Shown: positions 22,080-31,710 of the stretch, piece by piece
Position numbering within the stretch: the stretch's first letter is position 1
Layout: every line of letters begins with the position of its first letter
NCBI GenBank assembly: GCA_025602915.1
Contig: JAHLJZ010000134.1
Span: forward strand, 1 to 44,286
Direction of reading: 5' to 3'
DNA length: 44,286 bases
DNA from: Paraphysoderma sedebokerense
Lineage: Eukaryota > Blastocladiomycota > Physodermatomycetes > Physodermatales > Physodermataceae
Notes under the pieces: model-generated
Told to the model about the DNA's origin: nothing
Seen by the model: only the letters and a program-made list of their open reading frames with translations
The model's database searches: none
Translations under genes and position numbers: made by a program

Positions 22080-24590
22080 TTACTTCCTCCAATTAGTACT
22101 CCTTTCGGCTCTACTACCGCTACTGTCGGCTCCTATATTCCCGTGTCCTCTATTACCTCTTCCATAGCCGCCTCCTCGATTCCCTCCTCTACCGCCTCCT
22201 CTACCGCCTCCTCTCTTACCGCCTCTACCGCCCCTTCCATCACTTCCTCCTCTGATTCCTCCTCTACCTTCTCCGCTGCTTTCTCCTCTGATTTGCGAGC
22301 TGCTATCGTCAAGACTGTTGGCATTATTCAATCTCTCTTCTGTCCCTGGATTACTCGAGTGGGAAGATGAGCCAGGTCGCGTTCCGATATTGTTTGACAC
22401 ACTTCTTTGACTTTGCACATTCGAAGTTGATGGAGAATTATTATCCTCCTGAGATTGTGAAGATATTGGTTGTTGCACTTCCCTTTCCTTTCCTTTGTTC
22501 GTGGATTGCGCCTTTGCGAAATCGCGAGCGACCAAGTTCCGCAAATGCGAGATAAATCTCTTCTCCTCCTCTTTCCGCGAAGACTCATCCGATTTCCCTG
22601 CATAACTTCGGTTGGCAACAATAAACCCACTACCGCTATTAGCTTCATCTATCACCCACTTTGGTAACGTTTTAAACAAATTTCTCGCTGCCAAATTAAC
22701 GGGGCTACGTTGTTTATCCTTTCGGCCTCGGCCCCATCCAGTAATGACTTTCAACTTCGTTACATCTTGATTATTTCGTATATAATGGAAGATTCTAATA
22801 ACTGGGAGTAGAGGTGATATTTGTATATCGTCGGTATGCGTATCGAGGACCACACAATCATTCTCGGACCTGGGCTTCCATTTGTCGTAGCTAGCTTTGG
22901 AGTAGATTTCAAACAGAGCTTTGACTGCATTCTCGTGTGGCAATAAACTTGGTACAATTACAAGTACATGTAATTTCAATAGCATCGATAACAAAGGTAA
23001 CCGATCGCGGGCGTCGTCTGGTAAGACTCCTTGCAAAATCTCTTGAGCTTCTTTTGTAATGTCTTCCCCGAGAACTTGAGATCGATACAGCATTTCGTTC
23101 ACGAGTAAACTTTGTCTGGGCGCTATTTCAAGAATAAATTCAGAAACCGCGGTTAAAAAAATAACCATCAGTGAGGTGCTACCAGTAACTTTCTGTTTAC
23201 CTCGGATATTCTTTTCACGAAGCTTGACAAATTCTTCGCAAGCATGTCGGTATTGGTAAAAGCCGCTGGAGTAAATTGACTCATACATTAATGGGTCATC
23301 TTCCCACACATCAGTATTTTCTAGCAAGAACTCTTTAATTTTGGAGCATGTTTTTTGGTTGACTAAGCCATCCGATCCATCCACTTCACTGTTCTTCAAG
23401 ATTGTCTTGAGGGTATGACAATCCACTTTTTGCTCTTTTCGTTTAATTTCATTGTAGAATTTATCAAAAATTTGCTCTTCTTGACCACTGCTACCTAACT
23501 CAGTTCGAATCCAAACATGTATTAGGTAAGGGTCGGCCAAGTCCTCGTATAGTTTTTGCACTTGAACCTGAATTTTTTTAACATCGCGGAAACCTTGAAT
23601 TAATTCAGACAAAACATTTGCGTCGGGTTTGCAATCTTCTGTTACGTGCTTGAATACTTCGTGTATCAAATCGAAAATCTCTTGGATTTCATTTTTAGGA
23701 GGACGGTTGGGAGGTTCTAACCATTTTCGACATTGTCGGATAATTGTTGTATCTATGAAACACTGCAGCGTTAGGCCGAGCCCAAAATACTTTTTCTCCT
23801 TCAAAATGCGAATCATTTCATTCATGTAATCCATGAAACGTTGATGAGCATGCTCGAATTTCGTAATTCGGCATAGATATTCCTGGATTCCGTGAAAAGT
23901 TGCAAGCATTTTCCGGGACTTTTCTTCTTTTGGAACCTTCGCCCAGGTTTCTTTCTTAACTTTCTTGCTATAGTATTTTTCAGTCTCGTCCATTAAACAT
24001 TTGTCCTCCTCACAATGTTGTAATGCCTTAAAAATTTCACCAGCAGTAGCAGGGCATACTTTACCGGGCAGACTGGGATAAAGGAGCTCTGGCCAAGAAT
24101 TATCCTTCCGATCCTTTCGGTAAAAAAATTTCGCCAACTGAACATTCCGCTCTTTCCACTGTGTCGACAGCCGCATCAAAAATCCAACTTTGGAATTACA
24201 GCCAGGACAGTGAAGGGTATACACTAGGCCCTTCGCAGGGTTGATGTATGGTTCCCCCATTTTGACATTCATGTCCTTTCTATACACGGCCCAGACACTA
24301 ATTAGAAGCCCATGTGTATTCCCTTTCGCTTCATTGGTGATGAAATAGATATCGTCCGCTTCAACGACTACTTTCTGGCACTTTACACAGCGAAAATCGA
24401 TTCTATGAGTTTTCGGAGGCTTGTTCTCGATAATATTTTTTGTGAGGAGAGGTTGCGGGGTGGAAGGGAGATCAGGATATTTATATTTGAAAGCAGGCAT
24501 TGCGAGAATATTATATCGGTAGAGAGTAATATTACGCCCCGACAGTGTTTTATTACACCTAATTTGCCGAGTGGCGCGGATGGCTGCCAA
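22080..24590 (-). CDS. Zinc-module/Smr/RGG-box protein, unusual architecture
   Basis: Single uninterrupted frame of 836 residues from the ATG at 24590; Met31 (24500) is an alternative start. Residues 1-38 contain several Arg/Lys and no acidic residue, so a mitochondrial presequence is possible with the longer start. Residues 65-155 contain two CxxC knuckles (C68/C71 and C128/C131) set in hydrophobic strands (FRCVKCQKVV and YTLHCPGCNSKVGF), the spacing seen in Yippee/Mis18-like zinc folds. Residues 160-570 are helical, with stretches that resemble PPR helices (about 322-350). Residues 580-664 look like an Smr domain: LDTH (582-585) in place of LDxHG, then VITGWGRG (615-622), then SP and a closing G.GFIVA strand. 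The polar linker (665-765) leads to an RGG/RGGG box (768-816). Smr domains are known nucleic-acid nickases or binders, and RGG boxes bind RNA, so an RNA-related role is likely. The combination is not one I know. Confidence 0.7.
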   Translation of the reverse strand: MAAIRATRQIRCNKTLSGRNITLYRYNILAMPAFKYKYPDLPSTPQPLLTKNIIENKPPKTHRIDFRCVKCQKVVVEADDIYFITNEAKGNTHGLLISVWAVYRKDMNVKMGEPYINPAKGLVYTLHCPGCNSKVGFLMRLSTQWKERNVQLAKFFYRKDRKDNSWPELLYPSLPGKVCPATAGEIFKALQHCEEDKCLMDETEKYYSKKVKKETWAKVPKEEKSRKMLATFHGIQEYLCRITKFEHAHQRFMDYMNEMIRILKEKKYFGLGLTLQCFIDTTIIRQCRKWLEPPNRPPKNEIQEIFDLIHEVFKHVTEDCKPDANVLSELIQGFRDVKKIQVQVQKLYEDLADPYLIHVWIRTELGSSGQEEQIFDKFYNEIKRKEQKVDCHTLKTILKNSEVDGSDGLVNQKTCSKIKEFLLENTDVWEDDPLMYESIYSSGFYQYRHACEEFVKLREKNIRGKQKVTGSTSLMVIFLTAVSEFILEIAPRQSLLVNEMLYRSQVLGEDITKEAQEILQGVLPDDARDRLPLLSMLLKLHVLVIVPSLLPHENAVKALFEIYSKASYDKWKPRSENDCVVLDTHTDDIQISPLLPVIRIFHYIRNNQDVTKLKVITGWGRGRKDKQRSPVNLAARNLFKTLPKWVIDEANSGSGFIVANRSYAGKSDESSRKEEEKRFISHLRNLVARDFAKAQSTNKGKEREVQQPISSQSQEDNNSPSTSNVQSQRSVSNNIGTRPGSSSHSSNPGTEERLNNANSLDDSSSQIRGESSGEGRGGIRGGSDGRGGRGGKRGGGRGGGRGGNRGGGYGRGNRGHGNIGADSSGSRAERSTNWRK

Positions 24591-24721
24591 TCAGAATGTC
24601 CGTTGGAAAACATAATGACTCAATTATAGCCCATGGATTGTTCCAGAACTTCTGCTGGATTACCATTTCGGGACGCTGATTTTTATGTAGTATTATCAAT
24701 ATCACCGAATTAATATTTACT

Positions 24722-25861
24722 TTAGTATAGAGCAACCGCTCGATCTTTCCCTGATAAATCTTGCCAGATTTCAAAATCCCTTTCTCTATTCAACTCCTTT
24801 GCTTTTCTCCTTAATAATTCCCCTTGTCTTTGACCAACCGCCAATTCATCATTCCAACCAATCTCCATCACAATCCGCGGTACCTTCACTTTATCCTTTC
24901 GCCGCTGACCCAACTGAAACGCCGGATGAATATCTTGATTTTTCAACAACATTCCCGACAATTTCAATATCTTTTCATGAAACTCAGTACCTTCTTCGCC
25001 CGCAACCAGCGCCCTCCGATCTTCGTATTTCTTAACATCGTCTGATACATGCCCTGACAATTCGAATTCACTAGTACTAACATATGGCGGATTTGAAACG
25101 ATAACATCGTAGCCATTCTTCAATAACCCTATCCTATCTACATCTAGATCTGACTTAATGTTGAATATATCACATAACATAAACTTCGCGGATGGATGAG
25201 TCGTAAGAGGGAAAAGTTTATGAAGGTTTTCATGAAACAATAATTTAGAGAGTGGATTGACATCGATTGCGTGAATTTCGGTTGGAGTATAAGGTTGTAA
25301 ATGATGTAAAAGTGATAATGCAATACACCCTGAACCTGTACACAGATCTAATATTCGTAGCGGTTGATTCTGAAAGTTCGAAAATCGTTGATCACCAAAT
25401 TCTTCACTGACCAACCTAGTTTGATTTTCCGGATTCACTTTGGCATCTTGTTTGTGAAAATGTTGTATTCGATCAACCAATAAATCTTTAACCCTCAACG
25501 TCCATTCTTCTGTTTCCCATCTAGGAATCAAGATGGGTGGTTTAACAATGATATCTAATCCTGCAAACGGTTGGGTTCCTAATACATAAGCTAATGGAAT
25601 GCCTCGACTTCGTTGATCGATATACTGAATCAAGTTCGTTGTCTGTGATGGGGATAGAGGTGGGATGTTTCGAGTGGGTGTCGGAGAAGTGTATCGTTTT
25701 TGGGGCGGTGAAGAGGGCCATGGGGTGACGATATGAGTCAGAATCCATTTTAGTTCTGTGTGTGCATGTTGCGGGGATAATTTTAGATGAGAAGAGTGTG
25801 TCAGTTTACTATGCAGAAATCTGTATAGCGACGGTTCAATCAATTTGGAGGTCACAATCAT
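24722..25861 (-). CDS. MTQ1: Release-factor glutamine methyltransferase (PrmC/HemK, MTQ1-like)
   Basis: One uninterrupted frame of 379 residues. The SAM-dependent enzyme N5-methylates the glutamine of the GGQ motif in class I translation release factors. The PrmC signature is complete: PLAYVLGTQPF (about 89-99), IPRWETEEW (112-120), SAM motif I LDLCTGSGCIAL (172-183), acidic post-I motif IHAIDVNP (about 196-203) and catalytic NPPY (257-260). It is longer than bacterial PrmC (about 277 residues) because of inserts at about 50-72 and 130-165 and a longer C-terminal part. Fungi have a mitochondrial (Mtq1) and a cytosolic (Mtq2) enzyme. The N-terminal PrmC-type helical domain points to Mtq1, although I see no strong presequence. 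It lies head-to-tail with, and 131 bp upstream of, the Smr/RGG gene. Confidence 0.9.
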   Translation of the reverse strand: MIVTSKLIEPSLYRFLHSKLTHSSHLKLSPQHAHTELKWILTHIVTPWPSSPPQKRYTSPTPTRNIPPLSPSQTTNLIQYIDQRSRGIPLAYVLGTQPFAGLDIIVKPPILIPRWETEEWTLRVKDLLVDRIQHFHKQDAKVNPENQTRLVSEEFGDQRFSNFQNQPLRILDLCTGSGCIALSLLHHLQPYTPTEIHAIDVNPLSKLLFHENLHKLFPLTTHPSAKFMLCDIFNIKSDLDVDRIGLLKNGYDVIVSNPPYVSTSEFELSGHVSDDVKKYEDRRALVAGEEGTEFHEKILKLSGMLLKNQDIHPAFQLGQRRKDKVKVPRIVMEIGWNDELAVGQRQGELLRRKAKELNRERDFEIWQDLSGKDRAVALY

Positions 25862-26258
25862 GGTGCCGATAGTTGTGATGTATTTTGACTAATGATGAGG
25901 AATTGGAAGACAGACGGAAGATAAATTATTATCGGCTCATCGCAAGCAAAAGTGAGGGGCATCCAACACATATGATAGACACAATTGAAGGAAGGGACAT
26001 AAATGTGCAGTACTCGAAAGTTAACCCATGATCTGGCACAGAAAATGCACAATAAAAAGACCAACCAGGACAAAAGCAAAGTTAAGAATAGCGATACCCT
26101 AACGGGAGTATAGAATATATTATTCGTATATATACCATAATACACACGCAACAACTATCACCGCTGATATTCAATCTTCGCAGCCTCCTTCCGACTGATC
26201 CATGCATATTCAACCAAAAAGGAGTACAAAACCAAGTAAATAACTAACTCGACAGGAA
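25862..26258. other. Intergenic between RRM gene and MTQ1
   Basis: About 400 bp holding the 3' end of the RRM gene and the MTQ1 promoter, both on the minus strand. The minus-strand open frame 25858-26154 is hydrophobic but without family features; I regard it as chance. Confidence 0.45.
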
Positions 26259-28550
26259 CTACTCATCCAATTCTTCGAATTCTGAAAACTTGCCATCATC
26301 TTCACCTGTTGCAGCAGCCCCAGCGTTGGCTGCACTCGTCTCCACTCCTTCTTCCTTCAAAAAGTCATCCAAAGCGTCTAATTCGGCTGTATCATACACA
26401 TCAGCCCCACCCTCAACAGTAAAATCCTTTGCCGATGTATCCGCTGAAGAATTCAATTCCAATGGAATATCCGCCATCTCCTGCACTTCGCCGCCATCCG
26501 CGGCATTACTATTTTCCATGAAATCGGTATCGATGGCAATATCGTCTTCGGTGACCGGTATATCTTCATCACCCTGTTTACGTATCGAGTCATCGCCTTC
26601 GACGTTATCGTCTGACTTGACGGTTTGAGAAACACCATTTGCACTCTTATCGAGATTTCCGCCAACGGGTCCATTTCTAGGTAATTTCGGAAAATTACCG
26701 CATCTATCTTTTCCATAACTGACTCTCCAAGTTGACATGTTTAACGAGTTTAACCTGTTTTTTTCTTCGGCCGACATTGTTTTCCATTCATCAACAGCTT
26801 TGATTGCATGTCTGATGTCAGTAAAATTGACAAATCCACACTGCTTCTCCGGAAGCAAATTTGCCCATTCAATTTCACCATATTTTGCAAACACGGATTT
26901 TAGATCGTCGACTGTCACATTAGGTGCCAAACTACCGACGTATACGTTGCGGCTAGCACCACCTTGCACCGCTTGAAGAAGGTTGGGACTAAGCGGTCCA
27001 GGAGCCTTACCCCAACCGATTTTGAGACGCTTTCCTTTGACAACGATGCCATGCGTTGAACAAAGATGAAAGAAGATGGTGGCGCTTAACGGATCGACAA
27101 AGTTTATGAATGCGCATGACTTTTCGGTTAAAATATGTATTCGCTCCAGGGTACCTCCACGAATGACATTGCAGAGATCGGTAATGGTGATTTCAGGGGA
27201 AAGTGAACCGAGATACAATATTCGATTGTTTGAAGGATTCACATTTTGATGAGTACCGGGGGGTAAAACTGAAAGGGCATTTGTAGTTTGTAATGCTGGG
27301 TCGACAGGAGTCACATCACCTTGATCTTCAAAACGTCGGAATGCACCTTGTCGGGCCATCACTGGAGCTTTTCCGCCACTTGTCTGAAAAGTGCATCTGT
27401 CTTTACCATAATTGACACGTTTTCCGGAGTAACGGGGATCACTTGGAAGTGATTGCACACATTTGATAGCATTCGAAATGTTGAGGAAATGAACAAATCC
27501 TACAAGCTTTTCCTTCGTCTTCACTATTTTCACCGTGTCAATAGGTCCATACGCACCCAAATCATTGGCTAACGTAGTTTCGGTTATATCCTCTGATAAG
27601 GGTCCAACATACACATTTCTTGAAGCACCTTGAGATACAGCAGCGGCAATATTCGCTGGAAGATTAGACGCCTTTCCCCATCCAAGCTTTACTTCTTGAT
27701 CCCTGACTTTAAGTTTGCCTTTTGACGAAAGATGATTGTATGCGGCGGCAGCAGAATGAGGGTCAAGAAACGTAATGAATGCACAATTCTTATCCTCCAA
27801 ATACTTTGCGTTGTCAATAGGACCGCCTTTGATCAAACTGAGAACTTCGGATAGATGCACAGCAGGAGGAAGGTTACCGATATAAATTGTACGATTATTT
27901 GGGACGGAAGGTGCAGCCATACCAGCGCCGCCGAGATTAGCGTATCCAGCAAACGAATTGGGATTGTAGCCGCCCATAGACTGTTGAGCGTATCCGGCGT
28001 TGATGGCGCCGTATGGATTGGACTGTGCAAGTGATGGCATGTGTGGATTGGAATTAACACTCATTAGACCAAGGTTGCCCGGTAATGAGGAATTGCTTGC
28101 CGAACCGAATGACCCCGCAGCTAATCCTCCCATAGCTGGACCGACATTATTCATTCCGCCACCCAGCGAATTCATTCCAACGGCACCATATCCATTAAAT
28201 GTCGCTGTTCCGTATGCCCCTGAGGCAAGGGTATTCATATAGGAATTATTAGAGTAAGCATTGCCAGGTTGGAAATACGACGGAGCAGCGTAACCGGTGT
28301 TACCGTACGTAGGACCGGGTGCATACGGATTATAAATATCACTCGAACTTGAAGCGGCACTGGCGAGATTCGGCGCAGCGTTACCTAAGCCGTAGTTGCC
28401 ACCATATGGTTGTGATGGTTTGTTGTAGTTCTGCTGATGACTGCCGTATGCTTGAGGAGGTTGTGAAACAACTGACTGCTTCGAGTAGTTTGAAAAGCGT
28501 TGTTTTTTATAATTGTCGTTTGGGGATGCACCGATATTACTTCGCTTCAT
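26259..28550 (-). CDS. Four-RRM RNA-binding protein, Nrd1/Msa2-like
   Basis: One uninterrupted frame of 763 residues. Residues 1-215 are a low-complexity Gly/Asn/Tyr/Ala/Ser region of the prion-like type. Four RRMs follow: about 219-295 (RNP2 TIYIGN, RNP1 CAFITF), 311-385 (NVYVGP, GFVHF), 443-515 (ILYLGS, CAFINF) and 536-615 (NVYVGS, CGFVNF). RRM1-2 and RRM3-4 look like a duplicated pair: each pair shares a GWGKA sequence, then a short linker and GASRNVYVG. The acidic C-terminus (about 645-763) is rich in Asp/Glu. In fission yeast Nrd1 (Msa2) this architecture represses onset of sexual differentiation by binding target mRNAs. The family assignment rests on the RRM layout and paired linkers; the role here is inferred. 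The long N-terminal low-complexity region could support condensate formation. Confidence 0.82.
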   Translation of the reverse strand: MKRSNIGASPNDNYKKQRFSNYSKQSVVSQPPQAYGSHQQNYNKPSQPYGGNYGLGNAAPNLASAASSSSDIYNPYAPGPTYGNTGYAAPSYFQPGNAYSNNSYMNTLASGAYGTATFNGYGAVGMNSLGGGMNNVGPAMGGLAAGSFGSASNSSLPGNLGLMSVNSNPHMPSLAQSNPYGAINAGYAQQSMGGYNPNSFAGYANLGGAGMAAPSVPNNRTIYIGNLPPAVHLSEVLSLIKGGPIDNAKYLEDKNCAFITFLDPHSAAAAYNHLSSKGKLKVRDQEVKLGWGKASNLPANIAAAVSQGASRNVYVGPLSEDITETTLANDLGAYGPIDTVKIVKTKEKLVGFVHFLNISNAIKCVQSLPSDPRYSGKRVNYGKDRCTFQTSGGKAPVMARQGAFRRFEDQGDVTPVDPALQTTNALSVLPPGTHQNVNPSNNRILYLGSLSPEITITDLCNVIRGGTLERIHILTEKSCAFINFVDPLSATIFFHLCSTHGIVVKGKRLKIGWGKAPGPLSPNLLQAVQGGASRNVYVGSLAPNVTVDDLKSVFAKYGEIEWANLLPEKQCGFVNFTDIRHAIKAVDEWKTMSAEEKNRLNSLNMSTWRVSYGKDRCGNFPKLPRNGPVGGNLDKSANGVSQTVKSDDNVEGDDSIRKQGDEDIPVTEDDIAIDTDFMENSNAADGGEVQEMADIPLELNSSADTSAKDFTVEGGADVYDTAELDALDDFLKEEGVETSAANAGAAATGEDDGKFSEFEELDE

Positions 28551-30094
28551 GACTTCTTAATTTTCAGTCTTAACTGTACAGTCAGTGTTACTTTGTGAAG
28601 TAACAGTATGTTCAAAATTCCATCACAAAAACAATGATGGCGAAAGTGGCGGGTCAACAGTAATAGAAGGGTTAGCGCAAAGTACATATGACAAAATAAT
28701 TGATATACCAAAAGCAAATTAAGCGAACAAGTTTTGCGAGTTGAACATAGTCGAAAGAATTTCACACAAATTGAAACATTGGCAGTCGGGAAACGAAGAT
28801 CAATGAACAAAAGTTAGTTTTAAAAAATCAAGGGAATATAGCTATACAGAACGTAAAGAAGAACAGCAAAATTTACCGATATCGAATAAAATGAAGTCGA
28901 ACAATTCAATTTTATAAAGCAAAAAGAAATTTTTTAACATCAATAGTAAAGGTGGCGGAATGGAAGGTAGGCAGAAATAAGAGTGTGTAACGTTTTTGAA
29001 CCGACAAGGAGATCGTAAACGGAAACGAACATCATTCGAAAGTGGATAACGAGGAGAAACACAAAGTTGATTTATAACATTAATTAGAACGAAAACGGAA
29101 GTAAAAGGCAAATGAGAAAAACAAAGGGAAGACGAGAAAGATTAAAAGGGTTAGTTTGATCTGACGGATATAGATGAGAAATGATTTTCCTTTTCACAAG
29201 TTTTCTACAACTCTTATTTATTGGCACATCTCCATGAACAAGAGCGGATGCAGCACTACATCAACACACAGCGGATCACTCCTCCGACCACCAGGAATCA
29301 AGAGAAAAAGCCCACCGAAAGAGAAAAAGAGGAAACGATCAATCAGGGAATAAGGATGGGAGGGATTGAAGGGAACGAGCGAAGATTGCTAGGACTGAAA
29401 ATAACGTATGTCCTGTCGGTTGTAACAGAGCGTTGGATGAGTGGATGGCAATGGGATCGGAGATGAGGAATGGAGGGAAAAGGAGACACGTGACTCTCAC
29501 GTGATGTTGCTTGTCTCTGTCGTGGAAGACTCCAATTGATAATAGCCTAAGAAAGAACTCTGACCCTTCGGAGTGGACACATCACAATAGAGAATTGGGT
29601 GCCATGGTTGCATCGGTCGGCAGGACCACCCCCAAAGAAGTTTAGAGGCGGGGCTGGGTCGTTTTGATGGTTCACACAGTGGTGTGATGTTTGCCGACCT
29701 TTGGACATCGCACCTTCTTGATGTTGGATATGCACCGGTTCGCCTTAAAACATCAATGATGAAACTGAGTCCACCATTGACCATATACATATAGCTCCAG
29801 TGACCAGTGTGCCGGACTCTGGACTCTGGAGCTTTCCGGAGTCAATCATTTGCTGCCAACTTGTGTCGAGCGAATTCTCTCCTGTCAGACCACATCAGTA
29901 CCGTATTTCAATGCCTCGCGTCTCCCCACCAACATGCAGCCTGGCACCATCTGAGATTGACACTATATAACCAGTATATAACCACACCGCTTTCCTTCGC
30001 CTCATTGGAAGTCTCAATCTCTTAGGATATGGTCTAACTCTGTCTAACGAATTGTTGCCGTCAGCTATTGTGTGAATCCCTTCATTCGGTACCA
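28551..30094. other. Divergent intergenic region
   Basis: About 1.5 kb between the RRM gene (-) and the LRR gene (+). The part from 28560 to 29200 is purine-rich on the plus strand, hence pyrimidine-rich as read toward the RRM gene, which suits a fungal promoter or long leader. Two TATA-like elements, TATATAA at 29964-29970 and again about 29975-29981, precede a pyrimidine-rich start region and the LRR-gene ATG at 30095. Open frames at 29221-29466, 29497-29790 and 29807-30025 have no features. If the LRR gene has a signal-peptide exon, it should lie here, but I could not find it. Confidence 0.45.
29964..29981 (+). promoter_or_regulatory. Paired TATA-like boxes of the LRR gene
   Basis: TATATAA occurs twice within 18 bp, followed by a pyrimidine-rich stretch and then the ATG at 30095. 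If these are the real TATA boxes, little room remains for an upstream signal-peptide exon. Confidence 0.45.
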
Positions 30095-31407
30095 ATGTCA
30101 TCAAACGAATGCGCGGCCCTAGTTGAAATTCATAATGCCTTCAACCCGCAAGGCGGAGTTTTGCCGAAATGGTTAGTTAATTATTCCAGGGGTCCGAGGT
30201 AGCTCCAGTAATCTTCAATTTTCAATTGCACACAGGACGACGACAGTACCTCCAGGCGGCTTCGTCAATGGTAGCTGCTGTGACTGGCAATGGACTATAC
30301 AGACCGGTGATTTGTATGCATTCGGTGTCTCGTGTGACCCAAGTCGAAGCACAGTAACTTATTTGTAGTAGCCAGTCACTCCGTAAGAAATAAGTAGCAA
30401 TTTGTAACCCCTGATTTATATAGGCGTCTAAATGGAGTTCCCAATGGCTACGAATTACGTGGAACCATTCCACCAGATGCCATAGTTCGGCTAACTGGGC
30501 TACGGGGCCTGTAAGTACAAAGTACCTACTATTGAACATTCACTGTTGAGATGTTGATTCAATGGCTTTGCAAGGGAAATCGGTGGAAATCCGATGACAG
30601 GAACTATACCGCCGGAACTTGGCAAATTAACTTCATTGACGTATCTGTAAGTCATCTTGATATGTTTCGAAAGAATTATTCTTTGACTCTTTGCCTTCCA
30701 TACTCAGTCACATCCAACGTAATAGTATCTCAGGTTCCCTGCCCTCTGAGATAGCATCTTTGACTAATCTCAGAGCACTGTACGTAAAATTTCTACCACG
30801 TAGCACCAGACCACATCATGCTAATCGCTAAATGTACACACAGTGCTATCGATTACAGTAAAATGACCGGACTGCCTAAAAATTTCGGTTCTTTATCTGC
30901 ATTAATGGCAAACCAGTGCTGGCTACAGGGCATCCAAGACTCATGTCGTCCGAATCCATACCCGACAGCATGCTCAGACAACACCGTGAACCTTCCAATG
31001 AACACCCTGCCGCCTTGTCCTTTGTATACAGAAACCATATCTACTACCGGTTCTTTTTTCTCAACGACAACTGCAACGCAAACATCATCTTTCTCTGACT
31101 CTTTTACCACTCGTTCCCTTACAGTTGGACCGACATCAGTGAGTACTGAGACCAGCACCGTGACAACTCAAATCCCCAGCCAATCTCAACCGTCTCTTGC
31201 TATTCGTCAACAGAGATACATAATTTTCGGTTCTTTACTCGGGGTTATAGGTAAATGGTATTAGTGTCTCAGATCAACTTCACCCATGATTTAACACTTT
31301 ACTTAAAATTTTCAGTGACGTTATTCTTAATGCTTTCCCTTCTACGGTGGCGACTCCAAGTCAAGCCATCAAAATCAAAGGAATCGAAACGCAAGCTGTT
31401 GATGTAA
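30095..31407 (+). CDS. Single-pass leucine-rich-repeat membrane protein
   Basis: Seven exons: 30095-30171, 30236-30364, 30424-30510, 30575-30646, 30708-30779, 30844-31250 and 31316-31407; 311 residues, all phases consistent. Exons 1-2 encode a cap like plant LRRNT (NECAALVEIHNAF, then GSCCDW and VSCD). Repeats follow with the plant-type consensus, for example GNPMTGTIPPELGKLTSL and SISGSLPSEIASLTNL. Exons 4 and 5 are each exactly 72 nt, one 24-residue repeat, and every junction falls after the second base of the same leucine codon. Exon 6 adds a last partial repeat, a cysteine-containing cap and a Ser/Thr-rich stalk. Exons 6-7 join to form one membrane helix (IIFGSLLGVIVTLFLMLSLL) and a short basic tail; there is no kinase. 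No signal peptide precedes the cap, so an upstream exon is probably missing from my model. A surface recognition or adhesion role is likely but unproven. Confidence 0.8.
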
Positions 31408-31710
31408 AAATTAACTGATATTCACGAAAATGCAACTGCTTGTATCGATGTCGCCGCAATTCGTGTCGTCCATGTAATTAGAAAATAGACTTTCATTATC
31501 AGCACTTTTAATATGTAATATAGTAGTGTTTAATATAGTGACTATATTTTACCAATCCCCTTACCTCATCTTTCATTAACTCTCCCATAACTTCAGGCGT
31601 ATGTTCATTTTCAAACTGACCAAGACATCGAAAATGTCCGCTGCCTAAGTTCGCCGAGGCCCTAGATTCAGGGCGTAGGTGTAAATTCATACCGGGATAT
31701 TGCATCCCTT
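31408..31710. other. Intergenic, LRR gene to 7TM-like gene
   Basis: About 300 bp of AT-rich sequence. No gene, promoter element or repeat that I can support. Confidence 0.4.

Noticed and set aside
22133-22324. Minus-strand Glu/Val-rich open frame
   Set aside because: Shadow of the GC-rich RGG-box codons in another frame.
29812-29843. GACTCTGG tandem pair and near-palindrome as a regulatory hairpin
   Set aside because: Short and imperfect; no second copy or gene context supports a function.
30047-30079. A 33-nt intron (GTCTAA...GTCAG, with CTAAC inside) giving the LRR gene an earlier start
   Set aside because: Too short, poor donor, and the resulting N-terminus is not a signal peptide.
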